64,000 bases of DNA from Laburnicola sp. R22_1 (taxonomy: Eukaryota > Ascomycota > Dothideomycetes > Pleosporales > Didymosphaeriaceae). The DNA lies in contig JACONQ010000003.1 in NCBI GenBank assembly GCA_014281115.1, positions 2,356,001-2,420,000 on the forward strand, read 5' to 3'. The notes under the pieces are model-generated. The model was not told where the DNA came from and searched no databases. It saw only the letters and a list, made by a program, of their open reading frames with translations. Made by a program: the position numbers and the translations under genes. This document shows positions 34,190-45,886 of this stretch, piece by piece (position 1 is the first letter of the stretch; each line of letters begins with the position of its first letter).

Positions 34190-36389
34190 ACTGGGGTGAA
34201 CTGGGGGAAAGAGGGCGCCGTGCCGTGAGGCAGGTGGAGAGGAGGCAGTGATGATGATGAATGGAACGAGGAAGGAATCGCGTAATTTGAAGCAGAAACG
34301 TCATCGGCGGCATACTAAATGCTTTTCTTTTTCATCTTTCTGTCTTATGCATGGATGGATGGGATGGGAATTCTGCATGACAGACATGTGTTATATATAC
34401 CCTTCCTAGATTGATTGATCATTATACTTAATATTACTATCAGAGAAAAGTTTAATATTGCACCCGATTTGCAGACTCGTCGTCTTTTTAGGTGTTCTTT
34501 CGTCGGTAGGTAGCTAGGTTGTGCTTAGGGACAATGTAGCTGGAGGATGGAGTTTGTATCTTGCGGAGTATGCAGCGTATCTAACGTATTGTAGTACGGC
34601 CCGTAAGGCGTAAGGACGTAGCTATCCTCTAGGCCGTAGCATAGCCGTAATTGTACGTATTTTGGCCTGTAGTACGGCTGTATGGTAGCCCCCTTTAGAG
34701 GGCTGCTCTCCCCCCTTAGAGGGCTGCTCTCCCCAGGGATCTAGTTACGTGACTAAATTATATACCCTAGTACGTAATAAGGCCACGTAAATAGATTATA
34801 TAAATAGGTTATGTGAATAGGTTATATGACGTCTATATATAATTAGTATGTGGGTCACCATGGACCGTACTATAGTTACGAACCATAATTTACTATTTTT
34901 GGGGGGCTCCCGTACGTACGTAACGCCCATACAAGCCATAGCGTACTATGCTACGGTGGAAGCCCTGGGAGTACGAATGTAGGAACTTTGGAGTATGGTA
35001 TGGGAGATGGATAAGTGCGTTGCGCTGGGATAGTGGATGGACTCGTGTTATGCACAACGTTTTTGGAACGAGTACTTGTTTTGGGTGGTGCCTCTTTTAA
35101 GAGCCATATCCGAGCTGAACATTCACCCAAGCCGCAAGTCCTAAGCCGTAGTCGCAAGCCCCAGACTAGACAAGAACAGCACAACCACAACTACGTAGCT
35201 CTACAGCATCCTTTTTATCATCTCGCCTTCTTATCCTATATCCCACATCCCAGCGTGCGCCCTGACTTACAACTCCATCACTTCGCATCTCATCCTATGT
35301 TCTCACTTATCGCCTGTCTATTTATCCATCTCGCAGCGCTTGCAACGGTCCGTACTATCGTCGGTACTATCTATCATCTATCGTCACGTGTTCAATCGAT
35401 CGATAGTAGACAAGGCAGGCGATACCGTAGTCGATCGATAGTAGTGAGGCCTACCGTAGTACTGTAATAATCGCGATACTTTAGTGGTGTTGTGGCCTAA
35501 TTAGGTATAGTGCGGCTCTGCGGCTTTTGTGGGGTAGTTAAACTCCGCGGGCTTCAACACCAACCTCGCGTACAAGATTAACAGTATTACCACCTCTTGC
35601 ATGTCCACGCCACAACGCGATTGTCGCGTTTTTTTGCTCTTTTAGCACGCACAGACAATATTTGTATGCATAAGAACCTTGTACTAGCTTAGTATCCTAT
35701 GTGCTTGAACGCTGACGCGTGCAATAGACCTATACCTAGGCGGCTTAACCACTAACTTTGCTCCCCCAGGAGCAGCCTCAGGATAGCTTAGGGCTGCCTA
35801 ATCCTCTATCGCTTATTGGCTAATAGAGGCGAGGCCTCGCCTACGAGTCTTAGCAGCCAGCTAGCCGACGTTGACGCCTCTGGCATCATCCCCCAAACAC
35901 CATAACGCCCGTACGCCCATAATCAATCGGCAATTGTTAGTCGTTAATCGTTAATTGTTAACCCACCCAAAAGAACACCCACGCAATTGATTAAAGCTGT
36001 CTACGCTTCTATACACATCCGCATCTCTTAATAATGCGTTAATACTTAGCTAATAACCACACTTTACACAATGCCTTGCCGCTAGCAATACCTTTACTAA
36101 CCCACTATGGGCCCAGCTCTTGGAGGCTTGGCAAGATGAGAGCTTCTAAGTACTCTTAAGCCTCTTAAGCCTCATTGTTGTCCTCCTAACCTGGCTCTCA
36201 AACCTTATCTGCTATCTGTCTTGGCTCTCCATTGTTATTACCTTTACTGTTACTTAAAGGCCCTCCCACCCACAATTACCCGCTGCCAATAGATAAGATA
36301 GCTGTATGCGGCGTGAGGTTTGACGTTGATTTCCACCATGTGTATTGGAAGGGTAAGCGGCTCCAGCCTTCCTGATTAGGCTATGCTGT
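34190..36389. other. Gene-free border of the repeat compartment
   Basis: The 3' flank of the preceding gene, then AT-rich and repeat-like DNA with many TA, GTAC and GTACG steps from about 34.5 kb. It contains a 21-22 bp tandem pair (34691..34734) and a 14-bp direct repeat at 35395 and 35430. No open frame in it is convincing. It probably consists of old transposon debris next to the pogo copy P3. Confidence 0.5.
34691..34734. repeat. Tandem pair of a 21-22 bp unit
   Basis: The unit ttagagggctgctctcccc occurs twice in direct succession with a one-base length difference. Confidence 0.8.
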
Positions 36390-36391
36390 TA

Positions 36392-36489
36392 AGCTCGGCT
36401 ATATAGTTATTGATCACATAGGGTTCCTGATCACCCCCACCGAAACGCGCACCCTGAACAAAACACGCGATATCTCTCAACAACGCTCA
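36392..36489. repeat. Left TIR of P3
   Basis: Inverted copy of 38087..38183. Contains the 17-bp-spaced tgatcac pair and an inner part (aaaacacgcgatatctc) shared with the TIR of P4. Confidence 0.85.
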
Positions 36490-36494
36490 TCAAA

Positions 36495-38087
36495 ATGGAC
36501 GCCCGTGAGCTAGCTATACAATCAGCTATCAGCGATTTCAACGCAGGTCTTTATTCTAGCCAACGCGCAGCTGCAAAGGCGTACAATATCCCTCAATCTA
36601 CGCTATCAACGCGACTCCGTGGCGCAACAACGAGCGCGCTCAGCCATCAACACCAGCAGCGATTGACTCCTCTACAAGAGGATTTCCTTGTTGAATGGAT
36701 CCTTGAAGAAGACGCACGCGGCTATCCTCCTCCACACGCTCGCGCGCGAGAGATGGCGAATCGAATTCTGCGCATGAACGGCGACAATCAGCCTGTCGGC
36801 AAGCTCTGGCTCTTACACTTCATTAAGCGCCAGCCACGCGTCGCCTTAGTAGTAGGCCGGAAGCTTAACGCCCAGAGAGCTGAGGCAGCTACGCCAGAAC
36901 AGCTCCGCGCGTTCCTAGAGCTCTATAAGCAGACTCGACAGCGACTCAATATACAGACGGAGAATACGTACAATATAGATAAGACTGGCATTGCGCTAGG
37001 TGTATGTACTAACACCAGAGTCCTTACTAGGGCATTAAAGAAGAAGGCTTACGTTAAGTCGCCAGAGAATCGCGAGTGGGTCTCAATAATTGAGTGCGTA
37101 TTAGCAACAGGGCGGAAGCTGCGCTGCGTAGTTATCTTCAAGGGCCAGAGCCTGCAGACTACCTGGTTCCCAGCCAAATCAATACCCAACTGGCTCTATA
37201 CAACCTCCGAGAATAGATGGACGTCAAATGCGATAGGTGTTGAGTGGCTGCAGCGCATATTCATCCCTGAGACGGCGCCAGCTAACAGCCAGTACCGCCT
37301 GCTTATTCTTAACGGCCATGGCAGCCATATTAATATTAAGTTCCTCTGGCTCTGTAAACAGCATCGAATTGAGCTCCTATACCTACCTGCGCACTCCTCT
37401 CACGTCCTACAGCCTCTAGATCTCGCTCCTTTCTCGGTAATTAAGTCTAGTTACCGACGCCAGATCCAGGAGCTCGCATCGCTCGACGACGCCGCGCCTG
37501 TTAAGAAGGAGCGCTTTATCACCTGCTATCATCAAGCTAGGGAGGAAGGCTTCACAGAGCGTGTGATTCGAGCTAGCTGGCAGGCATCTGGTATCTGCCC
37601 ATTCAACATCAATCACGTGCTCAGCTCGTCGCAGGTCTCTCAGAGGCCTACTACGCCTACACGTCAGCAGCAGCCTCAGCAGCAGCTCCAGAGCTTCCTC
37701 TCGACTCCCCAGGGCCCTCACGATCTCTATATAGCGCAGCGCAGCGTCCAGAGCGTCGAAAACCTAGGTCGTAGGACCTGGCTCCTCCTACAAAAAGCAG
37801 GTAAGGCGCTAGCAGCTGCGAATGCTAGAGCTGCAGGGCTAGAATCAGAGAAAAGACGCCTTGAGTATCATCTACAGACTACTAGCTCTCACCGGCCACG
37901 AAAGCGCGTTCAGATAGACCCAAATCAACGCTTTGCAGAGGTAGAGACTATTATGGAGGGTATGCGCGCAGCTAAGGCTTTAGCAGCTCAGCAACGTAAA
38001 TATACTATATCAAGCGCTTCAGAAAGGGCTGCAGTAGCTACAGCAGCTGTAGCGCTTGAATCTATGTGTACTCAATGGCAATTATAA
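36495..38087 (+). CDS. pogo-family transposase (P3), open but with altered catalytic site
   Basis: 530 residues without a stop. An N-terminal HTH_psq region (residues about 1-50: AARRAYNIPQSTL-like pattern) is followed by a Tc5/CENP-B-type DNA-binding domain (LQEDFLVEWILEEDARGYPP), the DDE_1 catalytic core (about residues 155-350) and a Gln-rich, then coiled-coil-like C terminus. The catalytic motifs read YNIDKTGI, LLILNGHGSH and LQPLDLAPF. The second should be LLILDGHGSH: the essential Asp has become Asn, and NxDE has become NIDK. In the related copy P4 both positions read YNMDETG and LLILDGHGSH. Each difference is a G-to-A transition. The protein may be made and still bind DNA, but it should not cut or join strands. 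Confidence 0.88.
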   Translation: MDARELAIQSAISDFNAGLYSSQRAAAKAYNIPQSTLSTRLRGATTSALSHQHQQRLTPLQEDFLVEWILEEDARGYPPPHARAREMANRILRMNGDNQPVGKLWLLHFIKRQPRVALVVGRKLNAQRAEAATPEQLRAFLELYKQTRQRLNIQTENTYNIDKTGIALGVCTNTRVLTRALKKKAYVKSPENREWVSIIECVLATGRKLRCVVIFKGQSLQTTWFPAKSIPNWLYTTSENRWTSNAIGVEWLQRIFIPETAPANSQYRLLILNGHGSHINIKFLWLCKQHRIELLYLPAHSSHVLQPLDLAPFSVIKSSYRRQIQELASLDDAAPVKKERFITCYHQAREEGFTERVIRASWQASGICPFNINHVLSSSQVSQRPTTPTRQQQPQQQLQSFLSTPQGPHDLYIAQRSVQSVENLGRRTWLLLQKAGKALAAANARAAGLESEKRRLEYHLQTTSSHRPRKRVQIDPNQRFAEVETIMEGMRAAKALAAQQRKYTISSASERAAVATAAVALESMCTQWQL

Positions 38088-38183
38088 GAGCGTTGTTGAG
38101 AGATATCGCGTGTTTTATTCAGGGTGCGCGTTTCGGTGGGGTGATCAGGAACCCTATGTGATCAATAGCTATATAGCCGAGCT
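38087..38183. repeat. Right TIR of P3
   Basis: Inverted copy of 36392..36489 with two transitions and one missing C. Confidence 0.85.
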
Positions 38184-38189
38184 TAGGTA

Positions 38190-38273
38190 AGCTAGCGCAT
38201 ATAGTGTCCGAACACATAGGGTTTCCGAACACCGCGCCACAACACCACACCTGCAGAAAACACGCGATATCTC
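38190..38273. repeat. Left TIR of P4 (84 bp, perfect)
   Basis: Identical in reverse complement to 39896..39979. Confidence 0.9.
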
Positions 38274-38284
38274 AGCAACGCTAC

Positions 38285-39877
38285 TTACAATTGCCATTGA
38301 CTACACATAGATTCAAGCGCTGCAGCTGCTGTAGCTATAGCAGCTATTTCTGAGGTGCTTAATATAGTAGATCTACGTGGTTGGACTGCTAAAGCCTCAG
38401 CTGCGCGCATAGCCTCCCTGATACTCTCTACCTCTGCAAAGCGTTAATTTGGGTCTACTCGAACGCGCTTACGCTGACGCTGAGAGGTAGATATCTCTAG
38501 CTGCTGCTCAAGGCGTCTTTTCTCTGCTTCTAGGCCTGCAGCTCTAGTATTTGCAGCTGCTAGAGCCTTACCTGCTTTCTGTAGGAGCAGCCGGGTCGTA
38601 CGACCTAGATTCTCGACGCTCTGGACGCTGCGCTGCGCTATATAGAGATTGTGAGGGCCCTGGGGAGTCGAGAGGAAGCTCTGGAGCTGCTGCTGAGGCT
38701 GCTGCTGACGTGTAGGCGTAGTAGGCCTCTGAGAGACCTGCGACGAGCTGAGCACGTGATTGATGTTGAATGGGCAGACACCAGATGCCTGCCAGCCAGC
38801 TCGAATCACACGCTCTGTGAAGCCTTCCTCCCTAGCTTGATGATAGCAGGTGATAAAGCGCTCCTTCTTAACAGGCGCAGCGTCGTTGAGTGATGCGAGC
38901 TCCTAGATCTGACGTCTGTAACTAGACTTGATCACAGAGAAAGGAGCGAGATCTAGAGGCTGTAGGACGTGCGAGGTATGCGCAGGTAGGTATAGGAGCT
39001 CGATTCGATGCTGCTTGCAGAGCCAAAGGAAGTCTATATTAATATGGCTGCCGTGACCGTCGAGGATAAGAAGGCGGTACTGGCCATCACCTATAGCCGC
39101 CTCAGGTATGAATATACGCTATAGCCACTCAGCACCTATCGCTTTCAACGTCTATCCGTTCTTAGAGGTTGTATAGAGCCAGCTAGGCACGGATTTGGCT
39201 GGGAACCAGGTAGTCTGTAGGCTCTAGCCTTTGAAGATGACTGCGCAGCGTAGTTTCTGCCCTGTCGCCGATACGCACTCAATTATAGAGACCCACTCGC
39301 GATTCTCTAGAGACCGAATATAAGCCTTCTTTTTCTAACTACTAGAGAGTACTCTAGTGTTAGTACATACCCCTAGAGCAACGCCAGTCTCATCCATATT
39401 GTATGTATTCTCCGCCTGTATGTTAAGCCGCCGTCGAGTCTGCTCATAGAGCTCTAGGAACGCGCGTAGCTGCTCTGGTGTTGCTGCATCAGCTCTCTAA
39501 GCCTCTAGCTTTCTGCCAACTACAGAGGCAATGCGTGGCTGGCGCCAGAGGAAGTGTGAGAGCCAGAGCTTGCCAACAGGCTGGTTGTCGCCATTCATAC
39601 GCAGAATTCGATTCGCCATTTCTCGCGCGCGAGCGTGTGAGGGAGGGCAGGCGCGTGCGTCTTCTTCGAGGATCCAGTCTACCAGAAAATCCTCCTATAG
39701 AGGAGTCAGCCGCTGTTGATGCTAATGGCTGAGTGCGCTGTTTGTTGCGCCACGTAGTCGACCGTGCAGCGTTGACAAAGGGATACCGTACGCCTTCGCA
39801 GCGGCGCGCTGGCTAGTATAAAGACCTGTATTAAGATCGTTGATAGCGGATTGTATAGCAACCTCGCGGGCGTCCAT
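38285..39877 (-). pseudogene. Decayed pogo-family transposase (P4)
   Basis: 531 codons in one frame from the ATG at 39877 to the TAA at 38285, the same length as P3. The catalytic motifs YNMDETGVALG, LLILDGHGSHIN and HVLQPLDLAPF are all intact, but several CAG, CAA and TGG codons have become stops (for example in the Leu-rich DNA-binding region and in the core). No frameshift is seen. The C-terminal third is open (38444..38809). P3 and P4 are thus damaged in complementary ways: P4 lost its open frame but keeps the active site; P3 the reverse. Confidence 0.85.
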
Positions 39878-39895
39878 ATTAATGAGCGTTGTGGA

Positions 39896-39979
39896 GAGAT
39901 ATCGCGTGTTTTCTGCAGGTGTGGTGTTGTGGCGCGGTGTTCGGAAACCCTATGTGTTCGGACACTATATGCGCTAGCT
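39896..39979. repeat. Right TIR of P4 (84 bp, perfect)
   Basis: Identical in reverse complement to 38190..38273. Confidence 0.9.
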
Positions 39980-40078
39980 TATAAGGCCTATATATCCGGT
40001 CGCTGTGCGCTCTCTAATATATGGCGTTTCGGGCTTTAACTATAGTACACTAAGGACGATAATAGCATTACTAAGCTT

Positions 40079-42112
40079 TGGCTGTGTAAGATTTGTTACC
40101 AAAGTTGTCAAACTAATAACGCTATGGCTATTAATGGCACTACACACATCCAAGATCACGTGCGGAAAGTACACTCTATTGATCCATCTACTGGCTGGCG
40201 TATCCCTAGTACGCCTATACCTCTACTGGAGTCCCCCTTTACAGCTGCTGCGCACGTCCCTGGTTCTTTAACTCAGCCGTCACATATGCCCTGGGAGGAG
40301 GATAGCTTCTAAGCCTTAGTTGTTGACTGGACGATCATAAGAGATTTGAGCTTCCAAGACGTTACGAACCCTTTAACCCGAGGCCTGTTAACCTGGAATC
40401 GTGCGGAGCTGTTACACGCCTTACCTAATTCGTCAAACACGCTCTCGTTATACATTAGGAAGCAGTGCGAGGATCGGAAGGCTGAGGTACGTCAGCTTAT
40501 CCAATTAGCTGCTGGAAAGGTTGCTATAAGCGTTGACGTTTGGACGTCCGCCAACTATCTCAGCTTCCTGAGTGTAGTTGCTCACTTCGTTGACGCTGAT
40601 TACAATCAACAAGACCTCCTAATAGGTTTCCACAACCTCCTTGGTAATCACACAGCTAGTGCGTAGGCCTTAGTAATACTTGACGTTATGCAAAAGTATA
40701 ACTTTGAGTTAAACTTTAACTGTTTTGTAGGCGACAACGCTACAAACAACGACAAGAAACTTATTAAACACCTTAATAGGGAGTCTACAACTCTCTGCCT
40801 TGGTACTCAGCACTGTATCCGCTGCGCAGGTCACATTATTAACCTTATTGTCAAAGCAACGTTGTATGGTGAAGGAGTCTTAAAGTTTAAGAGCTTGCTT
40901 AGGCAGCTTCTATTTAATTAATTTAGACTTTACTGCAACCATGGCGTTGTTGGTAAGCTTCACAACTTTGTAAGAGCTGTTTATGCCTTATACAAACGTT
41001 GTGAGTTGTTTTATTTAGTCTTTAGCAATCTTAGTGATAAGGACCCTACATGGAAGCTTGTTAAGCTTCAGTTACTCTAGGACGGCGGGGTACGCTGGCA
41101 CTTAGTCTATCTCATGCTTCTCTGTTGCAGTGAGCTGCGTGAGCCAATCAAAGCCTTCTAACGCAAATATCAACAAACTGTTAAGAACAATAAGGAGTTT
41201 GATGCTAATAATAATAGTGATGGTTCTCACTACAACTCTATACTTAACGCTCTCTCTGACGACGATTGGCTAGAGGTTAACAATCTTATTATCTTTTTAA
41301 AGGTGCTGTACGACCTCTGTAAAGCACTTGAAGGCAGCAACAGCGTGTTAGGCTTCGGCTACTTTAAATTAGCTATTAATTATAGCCTGGAGAAGCTTAA
41401 CACCTACTGGGAGAAGCTTGTTATAGAACTAACTCCGAGCTTCTATACTATCGCTACAGCTCTCTACCCTAGGCTGCGCCTTAACTGGTTCAAATCTTAC
41501 TGGCGTGATTACCAAGATTGGCAGCGGAAGGCTGACAATTCTCTCCGCAACACGTTTAAGGAGTATCTCGCTGCTGAAGCATTATTAAATAAAACGCAAA
41601 ATGAGGAGCAACCCTGAAGACGCAAGCTACCTGCTAGCTATACTAACAGTCCGCTTGCAGCTATCATGGAAGTTAATTAAGAGTACCTTTACAGCAACTA
41701 TGGCTACAAACGGCACAAACGCAGCTCTTAATTAGACAAGTATATTGACAATTTCAACGAGGACATAAACAAAGACAAAGCCTATTAGGAGTTGATGGCT
41801 GACCTGTGGCTTTGGTGGCTGAAAGTTGGCCGCAGCAAGTACCCTGTACTTTTCAAAATGGCTGTTGATTTCCTTTCTATCCCAAGTACCAGCTGTGAGT
41901 GTGAGCGCTGCTTCAGTACAGCTGGACGCACTATCACCAACGATCGAAACAGCCTATTAGCATCAACTATTGAGGCTATCCAACTATAGAAGAACTGGCT
42001 CAAGGACTGCGTAGTTGAGTGTCCTCTCATCAAACGCAGTGATCAAATTGAGCGAAAGGACAGGGAGCAGACAGCAGCGGAAGCAGCCTTCCTAGAGTTC
42101 AATTCACTCTGA
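40079..42112 (+). pseudogene. Decayed hAT transposase with BED zinc finger
   Basis: A single frame of 678 codons can be read from a BED-type finger (WLCKICY ... TTHIQDHVRKVH, 40079-40170) through a typical hAT core (FQDVTNPLTRGLLTWNR, ISVDVWTSANYLSFLSVVAHF, CAGHIINLIVKATL) to the C-terminal dimerisation region (FLSIPSTSCECERCFSTAGR, near 41870-41940), ending at TGA 42110-42112. Several in-frame stops (for example after EEDSF and after NHTAS) break it, but no frameshift is required. The start lies upstream of 40079 and is not fixed. The element ends were not identified; P3 and P4 lie just upstream and may have inserted into its 5' part. Confidence 0.8.
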
Positions 42113-44807
42113 TTTGTACGCTAAACTACTTATAGTAATTTACTGCCGTAGTGCGGCTTATCATACGTAATCCTGCTTATTTTGAGCGATCGATCGATAA
42201 CAACACCAAAAAACGAGCGATAAGTAATGGCCATAAGCCTCACGATAGCGTACTATCGACCGTTGCAAGCGCTGCCATCTCGGGTGGCACATACGACTAC
42301 GAAGCAAGAATGCAAGCTGCGGTGGAGGTATATAGCGACGCTGGGTAGGTGGTTTTTGTGGTGGTTAGGAAGGTGGGGATAATGGGGGCGGTGCGTGGTG
42401 TGTAGTGTGTAGTGTGTAGTACCCTAGGTATGTGGTGTGGATGAAGTGGATTAGATTGATGGGGGCGGTGTGTTGTGGGATGGCCGGGGGGTAGTGTAAG
42501 GGACAGATATGCGGAGACGAGAATGATGAGATGGGATTGCTAGTGTGTTCGTGTCAAGGGCAAAATCGTCGCAAACCTTTCGGTACACGGTAAAACCCTG
42601 TGAGGGAAAGCTGTCGGGGTGCCTGTGTTCGTTTGTGGTGATAGGTGCGCTGGGTGGACATGGGGCTATGCATGTTTGCGTAAGCGGGTAGCGGGTTCAT
42701 CAAGTCTCTAATCCATAAAAGGTTCAATTGAGTGTACATAGTTTTGAAGAAATGAACGAACAGTGAGTTCGTGCGGTGGTAACAGGGGTGGGTGCATATG
42801 TAGAAGGGAGGGGTAGGGAGAAGTTGGAGGGGAAGGGTAGGAGAGAAAAAGTGGGAAGAACAAAGTAGGAAGAAGGACGTAGAGAGTAAACTAGGACGGT
42901 GTACAGGTGGGCAAGAAACTTCTCTACCTCACGGTGCCAATACCCTTGGTAGGGCAAGATATTTCTGGGGTGCTGCACTTCGCAGTCGAAAAACACCTGT
43001 GTGCCACTAAGCGCCCACTGTATATTGAGACAGTCGGTGAAACCGAGTCCTCGGATTACTATGCTAAGGAAACCTAGTCAAGAAGTCTGCCTGACGCCTT
43101 TTGGTGTGTGCCATCTGCATGGGTGCATGGCGACGATACAGCTACCGGTGAGCCATGGGGGCTATCTGTACCAAGCATCAGTGCGAGCCTTGCAGATATG
43201 CAGAGGGTTGGTGCAATGATACGCCGCGGCCGATTCTGCGACCCGATTCGGCGGTGTGGACGTGGTGTGGGTGGTGGCTGCTAGCTGTGAAGGAGGTCGG
43301 CCACCCGTCAGTGGCCGAAGAAAAGTATACTATTTTGAAGAAAGGGATGATGCTCTATATCTCTCAATATCTTCTCCAGTATGTTATAGCTATACATTGA
43401 CCTGTTTTGTAGATGATAGACCAACTGTGGCTCCAATCTTTGCGCTGTAGCCCTGGAGTCTTCTCAGATTTTTCAGCCTTGCGGAACAATTCAGAATCAA
43501 ACCTCAGTGCTATTGGCTTCCATCAGACGCTGAAGGACACCGCCATGGACGAAAGCAGATGGGATGGAAAGGGTGATAGGCTCATATTGCTCACTGAGAT
43601 GGTGGGAGCGTCACTGTGGCCTGAGGTGCCACGGTGCTTGGAATCCATGCAAGTGTCCTCGTGAACACGCGTCTCTTTCCTGTGTCGAATGGGATCGAGA
43701 GACACTGGGGCAGAGAGATTGCTGCACACCGAGTTCCACCAATCCTACTTGCAAGATCGGCTACATGCTGGCGATATGCGGATATTGAAGACGTCGAGGC
43801 GTCATTCGTCCATTCTCCGTCTGACTTGCATCTATGGCTCTCTTGGAAAGACAGCAGACGTAGCTGCTTTTGCGGCGGCTATCGCTCCTGACAGTTCCGG
43901 CTGTCGCGGGTGCAATGCAATTACGGTTCTACATACGTAGTTTTTCGAGTGCATCCCGAGCGCAATGTGATGGAGTGTTGAAGATAGCTTTTCATACGGA
44001 TGGAAAGAGTGGTGCTCAGTTCTAGCTATCAAACCGGAGCTGGCAGAACCCTGCGTGAGCTTTCCAGGGCTGCAGGGCGACTAAGCAAGTCTTCTCCCTC
44101 GCTCCTCCCCACATCGGCCGGCCCAACATCAACACCACCTTTTCATCCATCCTACAACAAACTTCATCTCTATTTTATCGTTGAACATGGATCCGTCTCT
44201 CCAACGACAGTCGACTACGCCCTAGTTTCCACCTCCCGCATTCATGCCGTCCCTTCCGGCCCCGGCCCCAGTTCTGCAGCGCTGCAACCTCTGCGTGTAG
44301 CATGCAGCCTGATCATAAGGCGACGCCGCAGCTGTTTGCATCGCCATGATTGCTCAGAAACTGTCAAGGCAGGCAAGACAGGCGCCGCTAGATGGGTTGA
44401 TTCGTATTGACTCAGAGGTCCTTCTCTGCCCATCCCCTGGGATCGTGTTTGCCATCGACGACGCCGGTGAAGACAGTTCTAAGATAGGGCTCTTAGCGAG
44501 CACCTCTATTGGCTCCCTCTTTCTTTCAATGACGAGTTTGCTGCTGCTGTTGAGTACCACACCCTCTTCAAAGAGACACGATGCAAGAGATGCACCGCCA
44601 TGCGCGCCTTTGCGCATCCATTGGCACCGACGAGAAAGCGGTGACGCCTTGACAGCTTCGCGAGGCTTTTCAGCCCCTAGAAGAGACCATGGTGTAGGTG
44701 TGGGCAATCCGACGGTGTCTTCTGGTTTTCCGCACCGCATCCAGATATATAAATGGCCCTATGATCCGTCTGGTTCATCTTTATCGCCGATTGCGTAGAG
44801 GTTTGAG
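42113..44807. other. Gene-free region after the hAT relic
   Basis: Contains the 3' flank of the hAT relic, a (gtgtagt)3 microsatellite at 42400..42420 in a G/T-rich stretch, and several short open frames without domains. A TATA-like tatataaa at 44746..44753 lies 55 bp before the DUF6594-type gene at 44808. Frames at 44000..44798 are open but unrecognised; they could be decayed exons. Confidence 0.45.
44746..44753 (+). promoter_or_regulatory. TATA-like element of DUF6594-type gene
   Basis: tatataaa located 55 bp upstream of the ATG at 44808, a usual distance when the leader is short. Confidence 0.4.
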
Positions 44808-45886
44808 ATGTCGACTTCTGATTCTCTGCAGCTAGGCCCTATGTCTACGGGCGTTTCCATTCGTGAGCCCCGCTTCTTTGCCGACCACCAGACTGGAACA
44901 CGAAGCCGCCCAGACCTTCTTCTTGCTCTTGCCACTTATACGGATTTTTACGATGACCTCGACGCACATCCTCAAGGAGATGTTAGAGAGCGATTCTTAC
45001 CCGCGAGAGGAATTCGAGCGCGATATGTCGAAGGCTTTGTGAAGAGCCAAGAGCGTGCCTGCGCTGAGCTACTGGACGATGTCATCAAGGGAAGAATCGA
45101 CCCACACGACGAAAAGACACTACAAAGATCCGACAAGGTAATGGAAAGCCTGGATAAAGCCTTGCAATGGATAAGTAAGCCCGAAACCTTTGCACTCAGC
45201 CCCATACTCTTTTTCTGACGCTGCACAGGTCGGGTGTGGGATGAGGATTCAAAAGCAGCCAATGCGCCTGCCGTGAGCCAACAACACATGGATAGTGTGT
45301 ATCGCTATTTTTTGGATTTACCTGGGAAAGGTTCGTTGGCACCGAATGCAGAGTTGCGTAGTACCTATGGTTCGGCCGGCGAGCCTGTATCACCTTCATT
45401 GATGGCCCCGCGCGGAGGCGACGAGAAGAGCCTCATCCACGATCTTATCACTAGAAAACTGATGCAACCCATGGAAAATTACCTCGCAGCGCCGATGCAG
45501 CAAGTTTGGAACAAGTTGTTGGAGAAGTTGGGTCGTACTCCACGGCGGCGTACACCAGGTCTCGGAGGAAGAACAGTTGACAAGTTGGTCAACTTGATCG
45601 AATGTGCCATGATCGTCGCTTGCTTTGCGGGGGCACTCCTGATTGTCTGGACGAGGAAGTCAACGAGAACTCGTTTCATCGTGGCGCCGTTCGTATGCTT
45701 GCTATGTATGATTCCGTTGGGATTTTTGAGTCCCGGGGCCTCACGCGCGATGAATCATACAATTGGGTATGTCTGATCTAGTCCAATTAGCAACACTGAC
45801 AATTACACAGAATGTGGGCAGTGCTGGCTGCGATCATCTTCGTTTCCGCGGGGCAATGTGGTCCAAAATGCGATGATTCAATGTAG
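44808..45886 (+). CDS. DUF6594-like membrane protein
   Basis: Exons 44808..45174, 45229..45766 and 45811..45886 give 326 residues; introns are 54 and 44 nt with GT/AG ends. The N-terminal two thirds are helical and soluble. Three hydrophobic helices end the protein (about residues 240-260 LIECAMIVACFAGALLIVW, 268-286 VAPFVCLLCMIPLGFL, and the last exon MWAVLAAIIFVSAG). This tail of three helices after a long charged domain is the layout of the fungal DUF6594 family, although similarity in the N-terminal half is weaker than for the gene at 53 kb. The role of the family is not established. A TATA-like site lies 55 bp upstream. Single-copy genes of this kind are common in variable parts of fungal genomes. 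Confidence 0.65.

Larger units (their letters stand above)
36392..38183 (+). mobile_element. pogo/Fot1-type DNA transposon P3
   Basis: TA at 36390-36391 and 38184-38185 flank a 1792-bp element with inverted repeats of about 98 bp (36392..36489 and 38087..38183). These differ by two transitions and one base of length. The left repeat carries tgatcac at 36411 and 36428, again 17 bp apart. The 531-codon transposase frame (36495..38087) fills almost the whole interior, and its stop codon abuts the right repeat. P4 begins six bases further on. Confidence 0.88.
38190..39979 (-). mobile_element. pogo/Fot1-type DNA transposon P4
   Basis: TA at 38188-38189 and 39980-39981 flank a 1790-bp element in the opposite direction to P3. 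The inverted repeats match perfectly over 84 bp (38190..38273 and 39896..39979). They contain tccgaacac at 38207 and 38224, 17 bp apart. The transposase frame (38285..39877, minus) is exactly as long as that of P3 but has several stops. The outer repeat sequence differs from P3 while the inner part is shared. Confidence 0.88.

Noticed and set aside
34691..34734. Tandem repeat considered as CRISPR-like
   Set aside because: Only two adjacent units with no spacers, in a eukaryotic genome.
34500..34970. Possible solo LTR
   Set aside because: Begins near tgtagtacgg and is AT-rich and repeat-like, but no matching TG...CA boundaries or target duplication could be fixed.
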